From: Arthrobacter sp. ok362
GTDB taxonomy: Bacteria > Actinomycetota > Actinomycetes > Actinomycetales > Micrococcaceae
Assembly (NCBI RefSeq): GCF_900102785.1
Contig: NZ_FNGC01000022.1
Span: 2,718-51,707 of the forward strand
Reading direction: 5' to 3'
DNA length: 48,990 nucleotides
In this document: positions 16,405-24,488 of the stretch, piece after piece
How the letters are laid out: each line of letters begins with the position of its first letter
How positions within the stretch are numbered: position 1 is the first letter of the stretch
Notes under the pieces: model-generated
What the model was told of the DNA's origin: nothing
Databases searched by the model: none
Seen by the model: the letters and a program-made list of their open reading frames with translations, nothing else
Translations under genes and position numbers: made by a program

Positions 16405-17169
16405 ATGAGCAGCACCGCAGGCGGCGACGACAAGACGACACGTCACACCACGCACGAAGACGGCACGACCGGGCCAATTACAGCCGTCCGCCACGACGCA
16501 GCCCCCCACGGCGCTGCTGTCGACACCGTCGTCGAAGAGATCCCCACGCGCCAAACGGTCGTGGCCCGCGAGAAGGAACAGTTCGGCGGCATCAAAGTCG
16601 GCTCAGCATTCTTCGGCTGGCTCACGGCCACGGGTACGGCCGTGTTGCTCACCGCACTGGTTGCGGCCGGCGGGACCGCCGTCGGACTGGCCACCAACAC
16701 CGATGTGAACGACGCCGTAGACCAGGCCTCCAACAACCAGACGGTCGGGCTGGCCGGCATCATCGTACTGCTGGTGATCCTCCTGATCGCCTACTACTGC
16801 GGCGGGTACGTGGCCGGGCGGATGGCACGCTTCAACGGCGCCAGACAGGGCTTCATGGTCTGGATCTGGGCCCTGATCGCCGCGATCGTGGTCGCCGTGC
16901 TGGGCTTGGTGGCCGGGCAGCGCTTCAACATCTTGGCAAACCTGAACAGCTTCCCGCGCATCCCCATCAACGAGGGCCAGTTGAACACCCTGAGCATCAT
17001 CGCGGCGATTGTCGTGGCCCTGGTGGCTTTGGTGGGCGCCGTGCTGGGCGGCCTCGCGGGCATGCGTTTCCACCGCAAGGTGGATCGGGCCGGCTTCAGC
17101 CCGGCAACGGTCCAGGACCAGCCCGTCGGGGACTCCTCACTCGGACGCCGCGAGCCCGGGCACCGCTAG
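16405..17169 (+). CDS. Four-helix membrane protein (TIGR04086/YrzE-like)
   Basis: A 254-residue protein with a polar N-terminus of about 65 residues and four hydrophobic segments (about 68-92, 114-133, 147-170, 195-220). Between segments two and three is GGYVAGRMARFNGARQG, the glycine-rich pattern of TIGR04086/YrzE-type proteins. I chose the ATG at 16405 because GAAAGGGAG precedes it; an in-frame ATG 60 bases earlier has no such site. Function unknown, possibly envelope stress related by analogy with similar proteins. Confidence 0.75.
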   Translation: MSSTAGGDDKTTRHTTHEDGTTGPITAVRHDAAPHGAAVDTVVEEIPTRQTVVAREKEQFGGIKVGSAFFGWLTATGTAVLLTALVAAGGTAVGLATNTDVNDAVDQASNNQTVGLAGIIVLLVILLIAYYCGGYVAGRMARFNGARQGFMVWIWALIAAIVVAVLGLVAGQRFNILANLNSFPRIPINEGQLNTLSIIAAIVVALVALVGAVLGGLAGMRFHRKVDRAGFSPATVQDQPVGDSSLGRREPGHR

Positions 17170-17190
17170 GCCGGGCCTAGCTCGGAGGCG

Positions 17191-17655
17191 TCAGCCGGAC
17201 ACGACGCCGGACACGTAATACCAGCGCCGGTCCACCCGGAGAAAGCGGCTGGTTTCCCGCTGCACAGCGGGCTCGCCATCGTGCCGGTAGTGCGCCGCGA
17301 ATTCCACCACGCCGTCACTGTCCAGCGGGCCGCCCCGGCTGGTGGAAAGGATGTCCAGGCGCCGCCACTGCAGGTCGGCATCAAACTCCAGTTCCGCGGG
17401 CCGCGTGTCCGGGTGCCAGGTCCGGAGCAAGTAATCTGCGTCCCGGACCACGAAGGCGCTGTACCTGGAGCGCATGAGCTGCTCCGCCGTCGGCGCCTCG
17501 GCATCTCCGCGATGGAACCGGCCGCAGCAGTGGACATACAGTTCGCCGGAGAGGCACGGGCAGTTCCCCTCATATGGCGCGGCCGGACTGCTCACGGGCC
17601 GGTCCGCGCCGGGCGCGCCGGCGGGCTCGGAATCGGCTGCTGCGGCGTGCGTCAC
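17191..17655 (-). CDS. YchJ-family protein with SEC-C-like zinc motif
   Basis: The 154-residue protein has an N-terminal Cys cluster, NCPCLSGELYVHCCGRFH, fitting the SEC-C zinc motif. It is followed by the YchJ core: AEQLMRSRYSAFVVRDADYL and an NTF2-like domain ending WYYVSGVVSG. Proteins of the UPF0225/YchJ family have no firm function. The overlapping frame at 17166-17573 is a shadow. It converges with the membrane gene ending at 17169. Confidence 0.88.
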   Translation of the reverse strand: MTHAAAADSEPAGAPGADRPVSSPAAPYEGNCPCLSGELYVHCCGRFHRGDAEAPTAEQLMRSRYSAFVVRDADYLLRTWHPDTRPAELEFDADLQWRRLDILSTSRGGPLDSDGVVEFAAHYRHDGEPAVQRETSRFLRVDRRWYYVSGVVSG

Positions 17656-17884
17656 AAGGTGTCCTTCCAGGGGGCCGGACGGCGCCGGCGGGGCTGCCTC
17701 TGACTATAGACGCCGGGACGGCAGGGCCGTGCCCCGCTGGCGGATAACGGCTTTGACACATCTTCGCCGGGACCGCCCGGGGCGGCACGCGGCCAGCGAA
17801 AAGTACGTATTGTTAAGGGGGTTCCTGCCCGCCACGTGCTTGCGGCAGGGACCACGCTGCAGCAGGCCGGCCAGGAGAGGTGAC

Positions 17885-18496
17885 ATGGAAGATCCAACAA
17901 CCATTGCGCTGAACCTAACTTTTTTCGGGACCCTCGGCGTGGCGTTTTTCATGTTCCTCGGACTTTTCATGGTCTTAGCCGCCACCCTCGTGCTCGCAGG
18001 GATCGGGCGCCTGGCGGCAGTCGTTGTCCTTGCCGTCGCCGGGCTCCTCCGCGCAAGCCCCGCAGTACGGGAAAATCGGGCGCCGAACGAGCCGGCCAAG
18101 GCCGCAAAGCCCGCGCACCCGGCCGCGACGAAGAAGCCGCGCCGCCCTGCCCGGAATGCGGGCAAGAAGGAGCCTGCGTTGACGCCGGAGTGGGCGGCCG
18201 CCGTGGCTCGGGCAGATGCCCGCGCCGCCGCAAGGGCCAGAGCCGAAGCAGTCCGGGTCACCGTCCGGGACCTGCCCAACCCCATGGCACCGGCAGGGGA
18301 CATCAAGGAAGTCTCCGCCCTGGTGCAGTCGGCCACGGACACCAATGGCACACTTGGCGCCGTCCCACCGGCATTCAAAAAGCCGCCCATGCCCGCGGCG
18401 AAGTCCCTGCTGGATACCGGCTCGCTCGTGTCGCTGCGCGGCAGCCTTCCTGCCGGGAGGGCCAAACAGCCGGCCCAGGAGCGCAAGGCCGGCTGA
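17885..18496 (+). CDS. Hypothetical membrane-anchored protein with basic Ala-rich tail
   Basis: The 203-residue protein starts MEDPTTIALNLTFFG after AGGAGAGG. Two hydrophobic segments (about 8-32 and 36-55) are followed by a Lys/Arg/Ala/Pro-rich region (APNEPAKAAKPAHPAATKK) and an Arg/Ala-rich helix. The N-terminus resembles the protein at 13835-14173, so the two may be paralogues. The positive tail would face the cytoplasm and could touch nucleic acid or membrane lipid; that is a guess. Family not recognised. Confidence 0.65.
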   Translation: MEDPTTIALNLTFFGTLGVAFFMFLGLFMVLAATLVLAGIGRLAAVVVLAVAGLLRASPAVRENRAPNEPAKAAKPAHPAATKKPRRPARNAGKKEPALTPEWAAAVARADARAAARARAEAVRVTVRDLPNPMAPAGDIKEVSALVQSATDTNGTLGAVPPAFKKPPMPAAKSLLDTGSLVSLRGSLPAGRAKQPAQERKAG

Positions 18497-18536
18497 GCCC
18501 TTACCCCGGGCAGGCAAGTCCGCTACGTTGGAAACC

Positions 18537-19541
18537 ATGGAATTCAGATACCTCGGGAACAGCGGCTTCAAGATTTCAGAAATCACGTTTGGGAACTGGC
18601 TGACCCATGGCTCCCAGGTGGAGAACGACGTCGCCACCCAGTGCGTCCGGGCCGCGCTCGACGCCGGCATCAGCACCTTCGACACGGCCGACGTCTACGC
18701 CAACACCGCGGCGGAAACGGTCCTCGGCGCAGCCTTGAAGGACGAGCGCCGGGAGTCGCTGGAAATCTTCACCAAGGTCTTCGGCCCCACAGGGCCCAAG
18801 GGCCACAACGATCTTGGCCTGTCCCGCAAGCACATCATGGAATCCATCAACGGCTCCCTCGGGCGGCTGAAGACCGACTACGTGGACCTCTACCAGGCTC
18901 ACCGCTACGACTACGAGACGCCGCTGGAAGAGACCATGCAGGCCTTCGCGGACATCGTGCGGCAAGGCAAGGCCTTGTACATCGGGGTCAGCGAGTGGAC
19001 GGCCAACCAGATCCGCGATGGCCATGCCCTCGCCAAGGAACTGGGCTTCCAGCTGATCTCCAACCAGCCGCAGTACTCCATGCTGTGGCGGGTGATCGAG
19101 GCCGAGGTGATTCCGGCGTCGGAAGAGCTGGGCCTGTCCCAGATCGTCTGGTCCCCGATCGCGCAGGGCGTGCTGAGCGGCAAGTACCACCCCGGCAAGC
19201 CGGCCCCCGAAGGCAGCCGCGCGACGGATTCAAAGGGCGGTTCGCGGATGATCGAGCGCTGGATGTCCAACGAGGTCCTCACCGGCGTCCAGCAGCTCAA
19301 GCCGATCGCGGAGGAGGCCGGGCTGACCATGGCGCAGCTCAGCATCGCCTGGGTGCTGCAGAACAAGAACGTGGCCTCGGCGATCATGGGCGCGTCCCGG
19401 CCGGAGCAGATCGAGAAAAACGTGGCGGCCGCGGGCGTGAAGCTGGACGCGGTGATCATGGACAAGATCGACGCCGTCATCGGCTCGCTGGCCGAACGCG
19501 ACCCCGCGCAGACCAAATCACCCGCCTCCCGCGAGGCCTAG
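18537..19541 (+). CDS. Aldo/keto reductase (Kv-beta/YghZ-like)
   Basis: A 334-residue NADPH-dependent reductase with the AKR tetrad D49, Y54, K80 and H122 in FDTADVYANTAAE, IFTKVFG and QAHRYD. Sequence around YSMLWRVIEAEVIP and WSPIAQGVLSGKY resembles the voltage-channel beta-subunit/YghZ branch. The start is the ATG at 18537; the upstream extension would overlap the preceding gene. It is 4 bases from the NmrA-like gene and so probably cotranscribed. The substrate is likely an aldehyde or ketone. Confidence 0.9.
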   Translation: MEFRYLGNSGFKISEITFGNWLTHGSQVENDVATQCVRAALDAGISTFDTADVYANTAAETVLGAALKDERRESLEIFTKVFGPTGPKGHNDLGLSRKHIMESINGSLGRLKTDYVDLYQAHRYDYETPLEETMQAFADIVRQGKALYIGVSEWTANQIRDGHALAKELGFQLISNQPQYSMLWRVIEAEVIPASEELGLSQIVWSPIAQGVLSGKYHPGKPAPEGSRATDSKGGSRMIERWMSNEVLTGVQQLKPIAEEAGLTMAQLSIAWVLQNKNVASAIMGASRPEQIEKNVAAAGVKLDAVIMDKIDAVIGSLAERDPAQTKSPASREA

Positions 19542-19545
19542 GCCC

Positions 19546-20400
19546 ATGCCCAACGCGCCGGAGCTCGCCGTAACCGGATCCACCGGCCACCTGGGCGGCC
19601 TGGTGGCCAGACTGCTGGCCGAGGCCGGAAGCCAACAACGGCTCCTAGTGCGGGACGCCGCCCGGGCGCCTGTTCTCGAAGGTGCGGTCCCCTTCGTGAC
19701 CACCTACGCCGATCAGGAGCGAACGAAGGCTGCGCTGGTCGGGGCGAAAACGCTGTTCATGGTCTCTGCCGCCGAGGCCGAGGACCGGCTGCAGCAGCAC
19801 TACGCCTTCGTCGACGCCGCGGCGGCAGCGGGCGTCCAGCACATCGTGTACACCTCGTTCTTCGGCGCGGCGCAGGACTCCACGTTCACCCTGGGCCGGG
19901 ACCACTTCGCGACGGAGGAGCGCATCAGGGCCTCCGGCATCGACTACACGTTCCTGCGGGACAACTTCTACCTGGACTTCCTGCCGCTGCTGGCCGGGGA
20001 AGACGGCGTCATCCGCGGGCCGGCCGGGGATGGGGTCATGGCGGCCGTTTCGCGGGCGGACATTGCCCGCTCGGCCGTCACCGTTCTGCGGGACCCGGCC
20101 CTGCACGTGGGCCGGACCTATGATCTGACCGGACCGGAGAACATCTCGCTGGCCCGCGGCGCGGAACTCCTGACCGCCGGAACCGGCCGGGCCATCACCT
20201 TCCACAACGAGACCCTGGCGGAGGCCTACGCATCCCGCGCCTCCTACGGCGCGCCGCCGTGGCAGGTGGACGCCTGGGTGAGCACGTACACGGCCATCGC
20301 GGCCGGCGAACTGGCCGGCCCGACGTCGGCAGTGCATGAGCTGACGGGCCGCGAACCGCTGAGCCTGGAGCAGTTTTTGGCCGAGGCGCACACGCTGTAG
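19546..20400 (+). CDS. NmrA-like/QOR2-type NAD(P)-binding oxidoreductase
   Basis: A 284-residue atypical SDR with N-terminal Rossmann motif GSTGHLGG (11-18). The segments HIVYTSFFGA and DYTFLRDNFYLDFLP are typical of NmrA-like and quinone oxidoreductase 2 proteins, as is the C-terminal LTGREPLSLEQFLAE. Such proteins sense or reduce with NADPH, often with quinones. It follows the aldo/keto reductase gene by 4 bases. Confidence 0.85.
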   Translation: MPNAPELAVTGSTGHLGGLVARLLAEAGSQQRLLVRDAARAPVLEGAVPFVTTYADQERTKAALVGAKTLFMVSAAEAEDRLQQHYAFVDAAAAAGVQHIVYTSFFGAAQDSTFTLGRDHFATEERIRASGIDYTFLRDNFYLDFLPLLAGEDGVIRGPAGDGVMAAVSRADIARSAVTVLRDPALHVGRTYDLTGPENISLARGAELLTAGTGRAITFHNETLAEAYASRASYGAPPWQVDAWVSTYTAIAAGELAGPTSAVHELTGREPLSLEQFLAEAHTL

Positions 20401-20552
20401 CCCGCACACCAGCTTCCTCGCGGAGCCTGACGGGCCGGCCTGTCCCGGTGTTGACGGTTTCCGGGCCGCGGCGTAGACCTGATTTCAGGGTGACGCCGGC
20501 CAGCAACCGGCCAGCGCACAGAAGTATCCGTGCAAAGAAGAATCGCAACGCC

Positions 20553-21686
20553 ATGCCAAAGCAAATGTCCAGACACTCCGGAGTTCTGAAAAGTCCGCGA
20601 CGGCAGGACCGGAGACTCGCGCCGCACTCCGGCGAGCCGAGCCACGGCCCGCTGACAGCGGACGAGCTTCAGCTCGCCGTGCGGAATCATTCCATGCCGC
20701 TCGAGGCCCTGCAGATCGATACCACTCCGCCCGGGCTGCACTATGTGCTCACCCACTTCGACATCCCGTTCATCGACCTCGAGCACTGGCATCTGCAAAT
20801 CGGCGGCGCGGTGCAGCGGGCGGTGGAGTTGAGCATGCGGGCCCTGCGCCGGGCACCGAGCATTACCCTCCCGGTCACCCTGGAGTGCGCCGGGAACGGC
20901 CGGTCCCTGCTGCGGCCCCGCCCGTTGAGCCAGCCGTGGGTCCTGGAGGGTATCGGCACCGCGGTGTGGACCGGCGTCCCGCTCGCCTACCTGCTGACCC
21001 AGGCCGGTGTGGAGGACGACGCCGTCGAGGTGCTCTTCACCGGGGCGGACTCCGGCGTCCAAGGTGGCGTCACCCAGCAGTTCGCCCGGAGCCTTCCGAT
21101 CGGCGAGGCCCTGCGGCCCGACGTCGTGCTCGCCTACCGGATGAACGGCGCAGACCTGCCGCCGCAGCACGGCTATCCGCTCCGGCTGGTGGTTCCTGGC
21201 TGGTACGGCATGGCGAGCGTGAAGTGGCTGTCCTCGATCAGGGTCCTGACCAAGCCCTATGATGGTTTCCAGCAGGCCGTGGCGTACCGCTACCAGCAGG
21301 ATGCCGACGATCCCGGCACCCCGGTCACGTGGATAAAGGTCCGCTCGCTCATGGTTCCCCCGGGCGTCCCGGACTTCTTCACCCGGAAACGGATCCTGCC
21401 CCGCGGACCGGTGATGCTGACCGGCCGGGCGTGGTCCGGTCAAGAGGCCGTGCAGCGCGTCGACGTCGGGATCGACGGAAAGTGGGCCGCGGCCCATCTG
21501 GAGCACCCGGCCGCGCCGTTCGCCTGGTGCGCGTGGTCGATGCCGTGGGTGGCCGATCCCGGCGAACACGAGCTCTCCTGCCGTGCCACCGATGCCAGCG
21601 GCGCGGTGCAGCCGCTGGAACCGGCGTGGAACTACCAAGGCATGGGCAATAACGTGGTTCAGCGGATCAAGGTCAGCGTGGAATAG
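20553..21686 (+). CDS. Sulfite-oxidase-like molybdopterin enzyme
   Basis: A 377-residue protein of the eukaryotic-type sulfite oxidase fold. The Mo-ligating cysteine is C112 in VTLECAGNGRS. It continues with YPLRLVVPGWYGMASVKWL, which fits molybdopterin binding and the arginine pocket, and a C-terminal dimerisation domain with WAAAHLEHPAAPFAWCAW. No signal or Tat motif is seen, so it appears cytoplasmic. I chose the ATG at 20553; a frame start at 20448 is possible but less typical. No cytochrome partner gene is adjacent. The substrate could be sulfite or an S- or N-oxide. Confidence 0.85.
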   Translation: MPKQMSRHSGVLKSPRRQDRRLAPHSGEPSHGPLTADELQLAVRNHSMPLEALQIDTTPPGLHYVLTHFDIPFIDLEHWHLQIGGAVQRAVELSMRALRRAPSITLPVTLECAGNGRSLLRPRPLSQPWVLEGIGTAVWTGVPLAYLLTQAGVEDDAVEVLFTGADSGVQGGVTQQFARSLPIGEALRPDVVLAYRMNGADLPPQHGYPLRLVVPGWYGMASVKWLSSIRVLTKPYDGFQQAVAYRYQQDADDPGTPVTWIKVRSLMVPPGVPDFFTRKRILPRGPVMLTGRAWSGQEAVQRVDVGIDGKWAAAHLEHPAAPFAWCAWSMPWVADPGEHELSCRATDASGAVQPLEPAWNYQGMGNNVVQRIKVSVE

Positions 21687-21704
21687 TACCCAGGGTGCGG
21701 GGAC

Positions 21705-22586
21705 TTAGCGGCCGCGCCGCAAGTGCTCCTCATTCAGTTCATCCAGCGCCTCGTCCGTGAGGTCATCGAAGCCGCGGGCCTCGTGCTTGTCGCTGCGCGA
21801 GAAGCGGATGAACATCAGGATGATTAGGGGCAAGTCGACAATTTCGCAGATGAACCACAGAACGTCCCCCGCCAGTTGCTGGTCGCGCAGGGCGTCGGGG
21901 AACCAGCCCAGCGGGGACGACGTGGTTGTGACGTGATCGAGTACCTGGCCGTTGAGGCGCAGCAGGATCCCGGGCACGGCATCGACCAGCAGCTCAATGA
22001 ACACAAACACGAATTCCAGGATGAAGAACGCGCTGGAACGGCGGAAGTCCGCCTCCTCGATGATCGGCAGTGCCATCATCATGCCGAGCAGCGGGACCCC
22101 GATGGTCAGGAACGCCTCGGCCAACGGGGCTGCGCGGAGGGTGTAGAACGCCGGCGTGAGGAAGGTCGAGAAGAGCGCAAGGCCAAGGAGCGGGGCGGCC
22201 ATTGAGTTGCCGACGAGCCGCACAGCACGGTGTGCGAGCGCCTTGTTCAGCCGTTCGAGGCCCCGTGGCGGGAGGGCCGCCCGGGCCAGGGAGATCGGCT
22301 TTCCCAGCCCGATCAGCAAGGGCACCACGAAGAGCAGCAGGGAAATCTTGAGCGTGAACGCCCACCGAAGCTGTGCGCTGTAGACGCCGGGGAAGCCGCA
22401 CGTCAACACGGCCAGGAACCCGAGACCCAGGAAATAGAACGCCAGCGTCCGCCAGACGGGGTGGCGATGGCCGCGCGCCGCCGCAGCCTTCAGGCCCAGC
22501 GCATACAGCACCGCCGACCCGCTGATCAGGGCAGCGGCGGTCCAGTCGATCTGCCAGGCGGTGAGGACTACATCAAGGGGCGGCAC
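21705..22586 (-). CDS. CtaG-like cytochrome c oxidase assembly membrane protein
   Basis: A 293-residue protein with about seven hydrophobic segments and the caa3-CtaG pattern: a WQIDWTAA start, a long PLLIGLGKPISLA loop and LLRLNGQVLDH near the end. CtaG proteins help insert copper into cytochrome c oxidase. The acidic C-terminus (DLTDEALDELNEEHLRRGR) would be cytoplasmic. The start is GTG with weak ribosome binding. It converges with the molybdoenzyme gene, stops 18 bases apart. Confidence 0.8.
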   Translation of the reverse strand: MPPLDVVLTAWQIDWTAAALISGSAVLYALGLKAAAARGHRHPVWRTLAFYFLGLGFLAVLTCGFPGVYSAQLRWAFTLKISLLLFVVPLLIGLGKPISLARAALPPRGLERLNKALAHRAVRLVGNSMAAPLLGLALFSTFLTPAFYTLRAAPLAEAFLTIGVPLLGMMMALPIIEEADFRRSSAFFILEFVFVFIELLVDAVPGILLRLNGQVLDHVTTTSSPLGWFPDALRDQQLAGDVLWFICEIVDLPLIILMFIRFSRSDKHEARGFDDLTDEALDELNEEHLRRGR

Positions 22587-22628
22587 GGGCTCATGCTAGA
22601 TGCCTAACCTTGGAGGAACCCGAGCCGC

Positions 22629-22659
22629 CGCCGGCCAGCACGGCCACCTTCGGCCGGCG
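22629..22659 (-). terminator. Hairpin between the SDR gene and the ctaG-like gene
   Basis: CGCCGGCC (22629-22636) pairs perfectly with GGCCGGCG (22652-22659) across a 15-base loop, just past the SDR stop. It lacks a T run but fits a GC-rich terminator separating the catabolic operon from the CtaG-like gene. Confidence 0.45.
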
Positions 22660-22664
22660 AGGTG

Positions 22665-23438
22665 CTAGTGGATGTGGCTTCCACCGTTGATGTCGATGGT
22701 GGTTCCGGTGAGGTAGGCGGATTCCTCGGAGGACAGGAACGTAATGACAGCCGCGATTTCCTCGGTGCTGGCGTTGCGGCCCAGCGGGATGCCGGCGTTG
22801 ATGGCTGCTTCCTGCTCGTCCGTGCTGCCTACGCGAATGTTGGTGTCCACGGCGCCCGGAGTGATGGCGTTGACGGTCACGCCGGTGCTGCCGATTTCGC
22901 GGGCCAGGGCCTTGGTGAAGCCCAGGATGGCCGCCTTAGCTGCGGAGTACGGAACCTTGCCGAAGACGCCGCCGCCGCGCTGGGCGGAGACGGAGGACAT
23001 GTTCACGATCCGGCCCCAGCCGCTGGCGATCATGTCCGGCAGGAAGGCGCGGGTAACAAGGTAGGTTCCCGTTGCGTTCACGGCCATGACCTTGTTCCAG
23101 AGGTCCAGTGTGGTCTCGAGGAACGGCACCGGGGAGGTGATGCCGGCGATGTTGGCGAGGGCGCCGACGGCGGGGAGGCTGCCGGAGCCGACCTCTGCGG
23201 CCACGGCGTTGTACGCGGCTGTCACGGAGTCCTCGCTGGCGACGTCGACCTCGTAGCCAAACGCCGGAACGTTGAACTCGTTGCCGATCTCCACTGCGAC
23301 CTTGGCGGACTTCTCGCCGTCGAGGTCCAGGATCACCACGGCCCAGCCCTGGCTGGCGTAGCGGCGTGCGGTGGTGATGCCGATGCCCCGGTCCGAGGTT
23401 GCCCCCGTGAGGACGGCGGTGCGCTGGATGGTACTCAT
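22665..23438 (-). CDS. NAD(P)-dependent short-chain dehydrogenase
   Basis: A classical 257-residue SDR with cofactor loop TGATSDRGIG (11-20), ANIAG (95-99), catalytic S149, Y164 and K168 in VPYSAAKAA, and a typical C-terminal GTTIDINGG. D38/D40 after the second strand favour NAD over NADP. It follows the isomerase gene by 33 bases and belongs to the operon diverging from the MFS gene. The context suggests it oxidises a polyol or sugar acid; the substrate is unknown. Confidence 0.9.
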   Translation of the reverse strand: MSTIQRTAVLTGATSDRGIGITTARRYASQGWAVVILDLDGEKSAKVAVEIGNEFNVPAFGYEVDVASEDSVTAAYNAVAAEVGSGSLPAVGALANIAGITSPVPFLETTLDLWNKVMAVNATGTYLVTRAFLPDMIASGWGRIVNMSSVSAQRGGGVFGKVPYSAAKAAILGFTKALAREIGSTGVTVNAITPGAVDTNIRVGSTDEQEAAINAGIPLGRNASTEEIAAVITFLSSEESAYLTGTTIDINGGSHIH

Positions 23439-23471
23439 GATGCTCCTTGGGTTGTTCGTTGGTGTGGCAGG

Positions 23472-24296
23472 TCAGATGAGGTCTGTTATGAAGCTGGCGG
23501 CCTTGGCGGCCGCGGCCGGGCGTTCCCCGTGGGTGACGTCCCGGGTCTCCAGCTCCAAGGAGAAGTGGCCGGCGTAGCCAGCGGCTGCGAGGGCGCCCAG
23601 GCCGGCGGCGAAATCTGCCTGGCCGTTGCCGATGCTGAGGTTGATGTTCCCCGGCACGGCATCGCGCAGGTGGACGTGGGCGATCCGGCCCTGATGGCGC
23701 TTGAGATATTCCAGCGGCTCCTCGCCGGCGGCCACGATATGGCTGAAGTCCATGACGATCCCGACGCCGGAGCCGGACAGCCGCCGGGCCAGTAGTTCCG
23801 CGAGCTCCAGGTTCCAGCAGAACCGCAGGAAGTGCAGTGATTCGGTCCAGAGTTCGACGTCGAAATCGTCCGCCCGTTGCTTGGCGGCGATGAGTTGCGC
23901 GGCAATCGTGTCCAGGTCCTCGTCGAGGCTGCGGACGGGCTCGTGGCCGAGGGCGCCGCAGGGCAGGACCAGGGCCTTGGCGCCGGTGCAGGCCGCCAAG
24001 GTGAGGAGCGCGTCAAGGTGCCGGTTCCGCGCGGACTGTGCGTCGGCGTCGAGCATGGCGTTCAGGTCCCCGATGTCCCCGTTGACCGACCGGACACGCA
24101 GCCCGGATGCAACGACCTCGGCCGTCACGGTGGCGACGGCCTCGGCATCGAGGTCGTAGGGAACGTGGTCGCACACTCCGGGGAGGGCGCCGAGATCTAT
24201 TTCCTCGAAGCCGAGGCCCGCGATGGTGCGCAGGGCTTCGGGCAGGTCCTGGTGGCGGAAGCTGATGGACGAGCAGCCGAGTCGGGGGTTGAACAT
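23472..24296 (-). CDS. Sugar phosphate isomerase/epimerase-family TIM barrel
   Basis: This 274-residue xylose-isomerase-like barrel starts MFNPRLGCSSISFRHQDLPE. Metal-ligand candidates lie in ELWTESLHFLRFCWN, GIVMDFSHIVAAGE, RIAHVHLRDAVPGN and HFSLELETRDV, the usual E/D/H/E order. I chose the ATG at 24296; an upstream in-frame start would sit within the operator region. It is the first gene of the minus-strand half of the GntR-controlled cluster and probably interconverts keto-sugar or polyol intermediates. Confidence 0.85.
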   Translation of the reverse strand: MFNPRLGCSSISFRHQDLPEALRTIAGLGFEEIDLGALPGVCDHVPYDLDAEAVATVTAEVVASGLRVRSVNGDIGDLNAMLDADAQSARNRHLDALLTLAACTGAKALVLPCGALGHEPVRSLDEDLDTIAAQLIAAKQRADDFDVELWTESLHFLRFCWNLELAELLARRLSGSGVGIVMDFSHIVAAGEEPLEYLKRHQGRIAHVHLRDAVPGNINLSIGNGQADFAAGLGALAAAGYAGHFSLELETRDVTHGERPAAAAKAASFITDLI

Positions 24297-24359
24297 CGTC
24301 GTTGATCCTCTGGTCGCGCCTTGGGGCGATGGTGATATGGACCACACTACAAATTCGGT

Positions 24360-24394
24360 TGTCAACAGTCAACCTTTGAAGTTGACTGTTGACA
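24360..24394. promoter_or_regulatory. Perfect 14-bp inverted repeat in the divergent promoter region
   Basis: TGTCAACAGTCAAC (24360-24373) and GTTGACTGTTGACA (24381-24394) flank a 7-base spacer. Each arm contains a CTGTTGACA half-palindrome and, read outward, a TTGACA -35-like hexamer. It fits an operator overlapping both divergent promoters. Confidence 0.8.
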
Positions 24395-24421
24395 TTGCCT
24401 ATGGCCTGGGTCACACTGGCG

Positions 24422-24444
24422 TATCATCTGTTAACAGTCGACAG
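24422..24444 (+). promoter_or_regulatory. -10-like TATCAT with CTGTTAACAG operator at the MFS promoter
   Basis: TATCAT (24422-24427) is a good -10 candidate. It abuts CTGTTAACAG (24428-24437), which overlaps CAGTCGACAG (24435-24444). The same CTGTTAACAG is found before the GntR gene at 27834. A repressor here would cover the expected start site. Confidence 0.7.
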
Positions 24445-24488
24445 TGTCGGCGCGAAAGCGTCGGCAGCTCTCTTCGAAAGGGATTGAC

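Noticed and set aside
17166..17573. Minus-strand frame overlapping the YchJ gene
   Set aside because: It is out of frame with the SEC-C and YchJ motifs and resembles no family.
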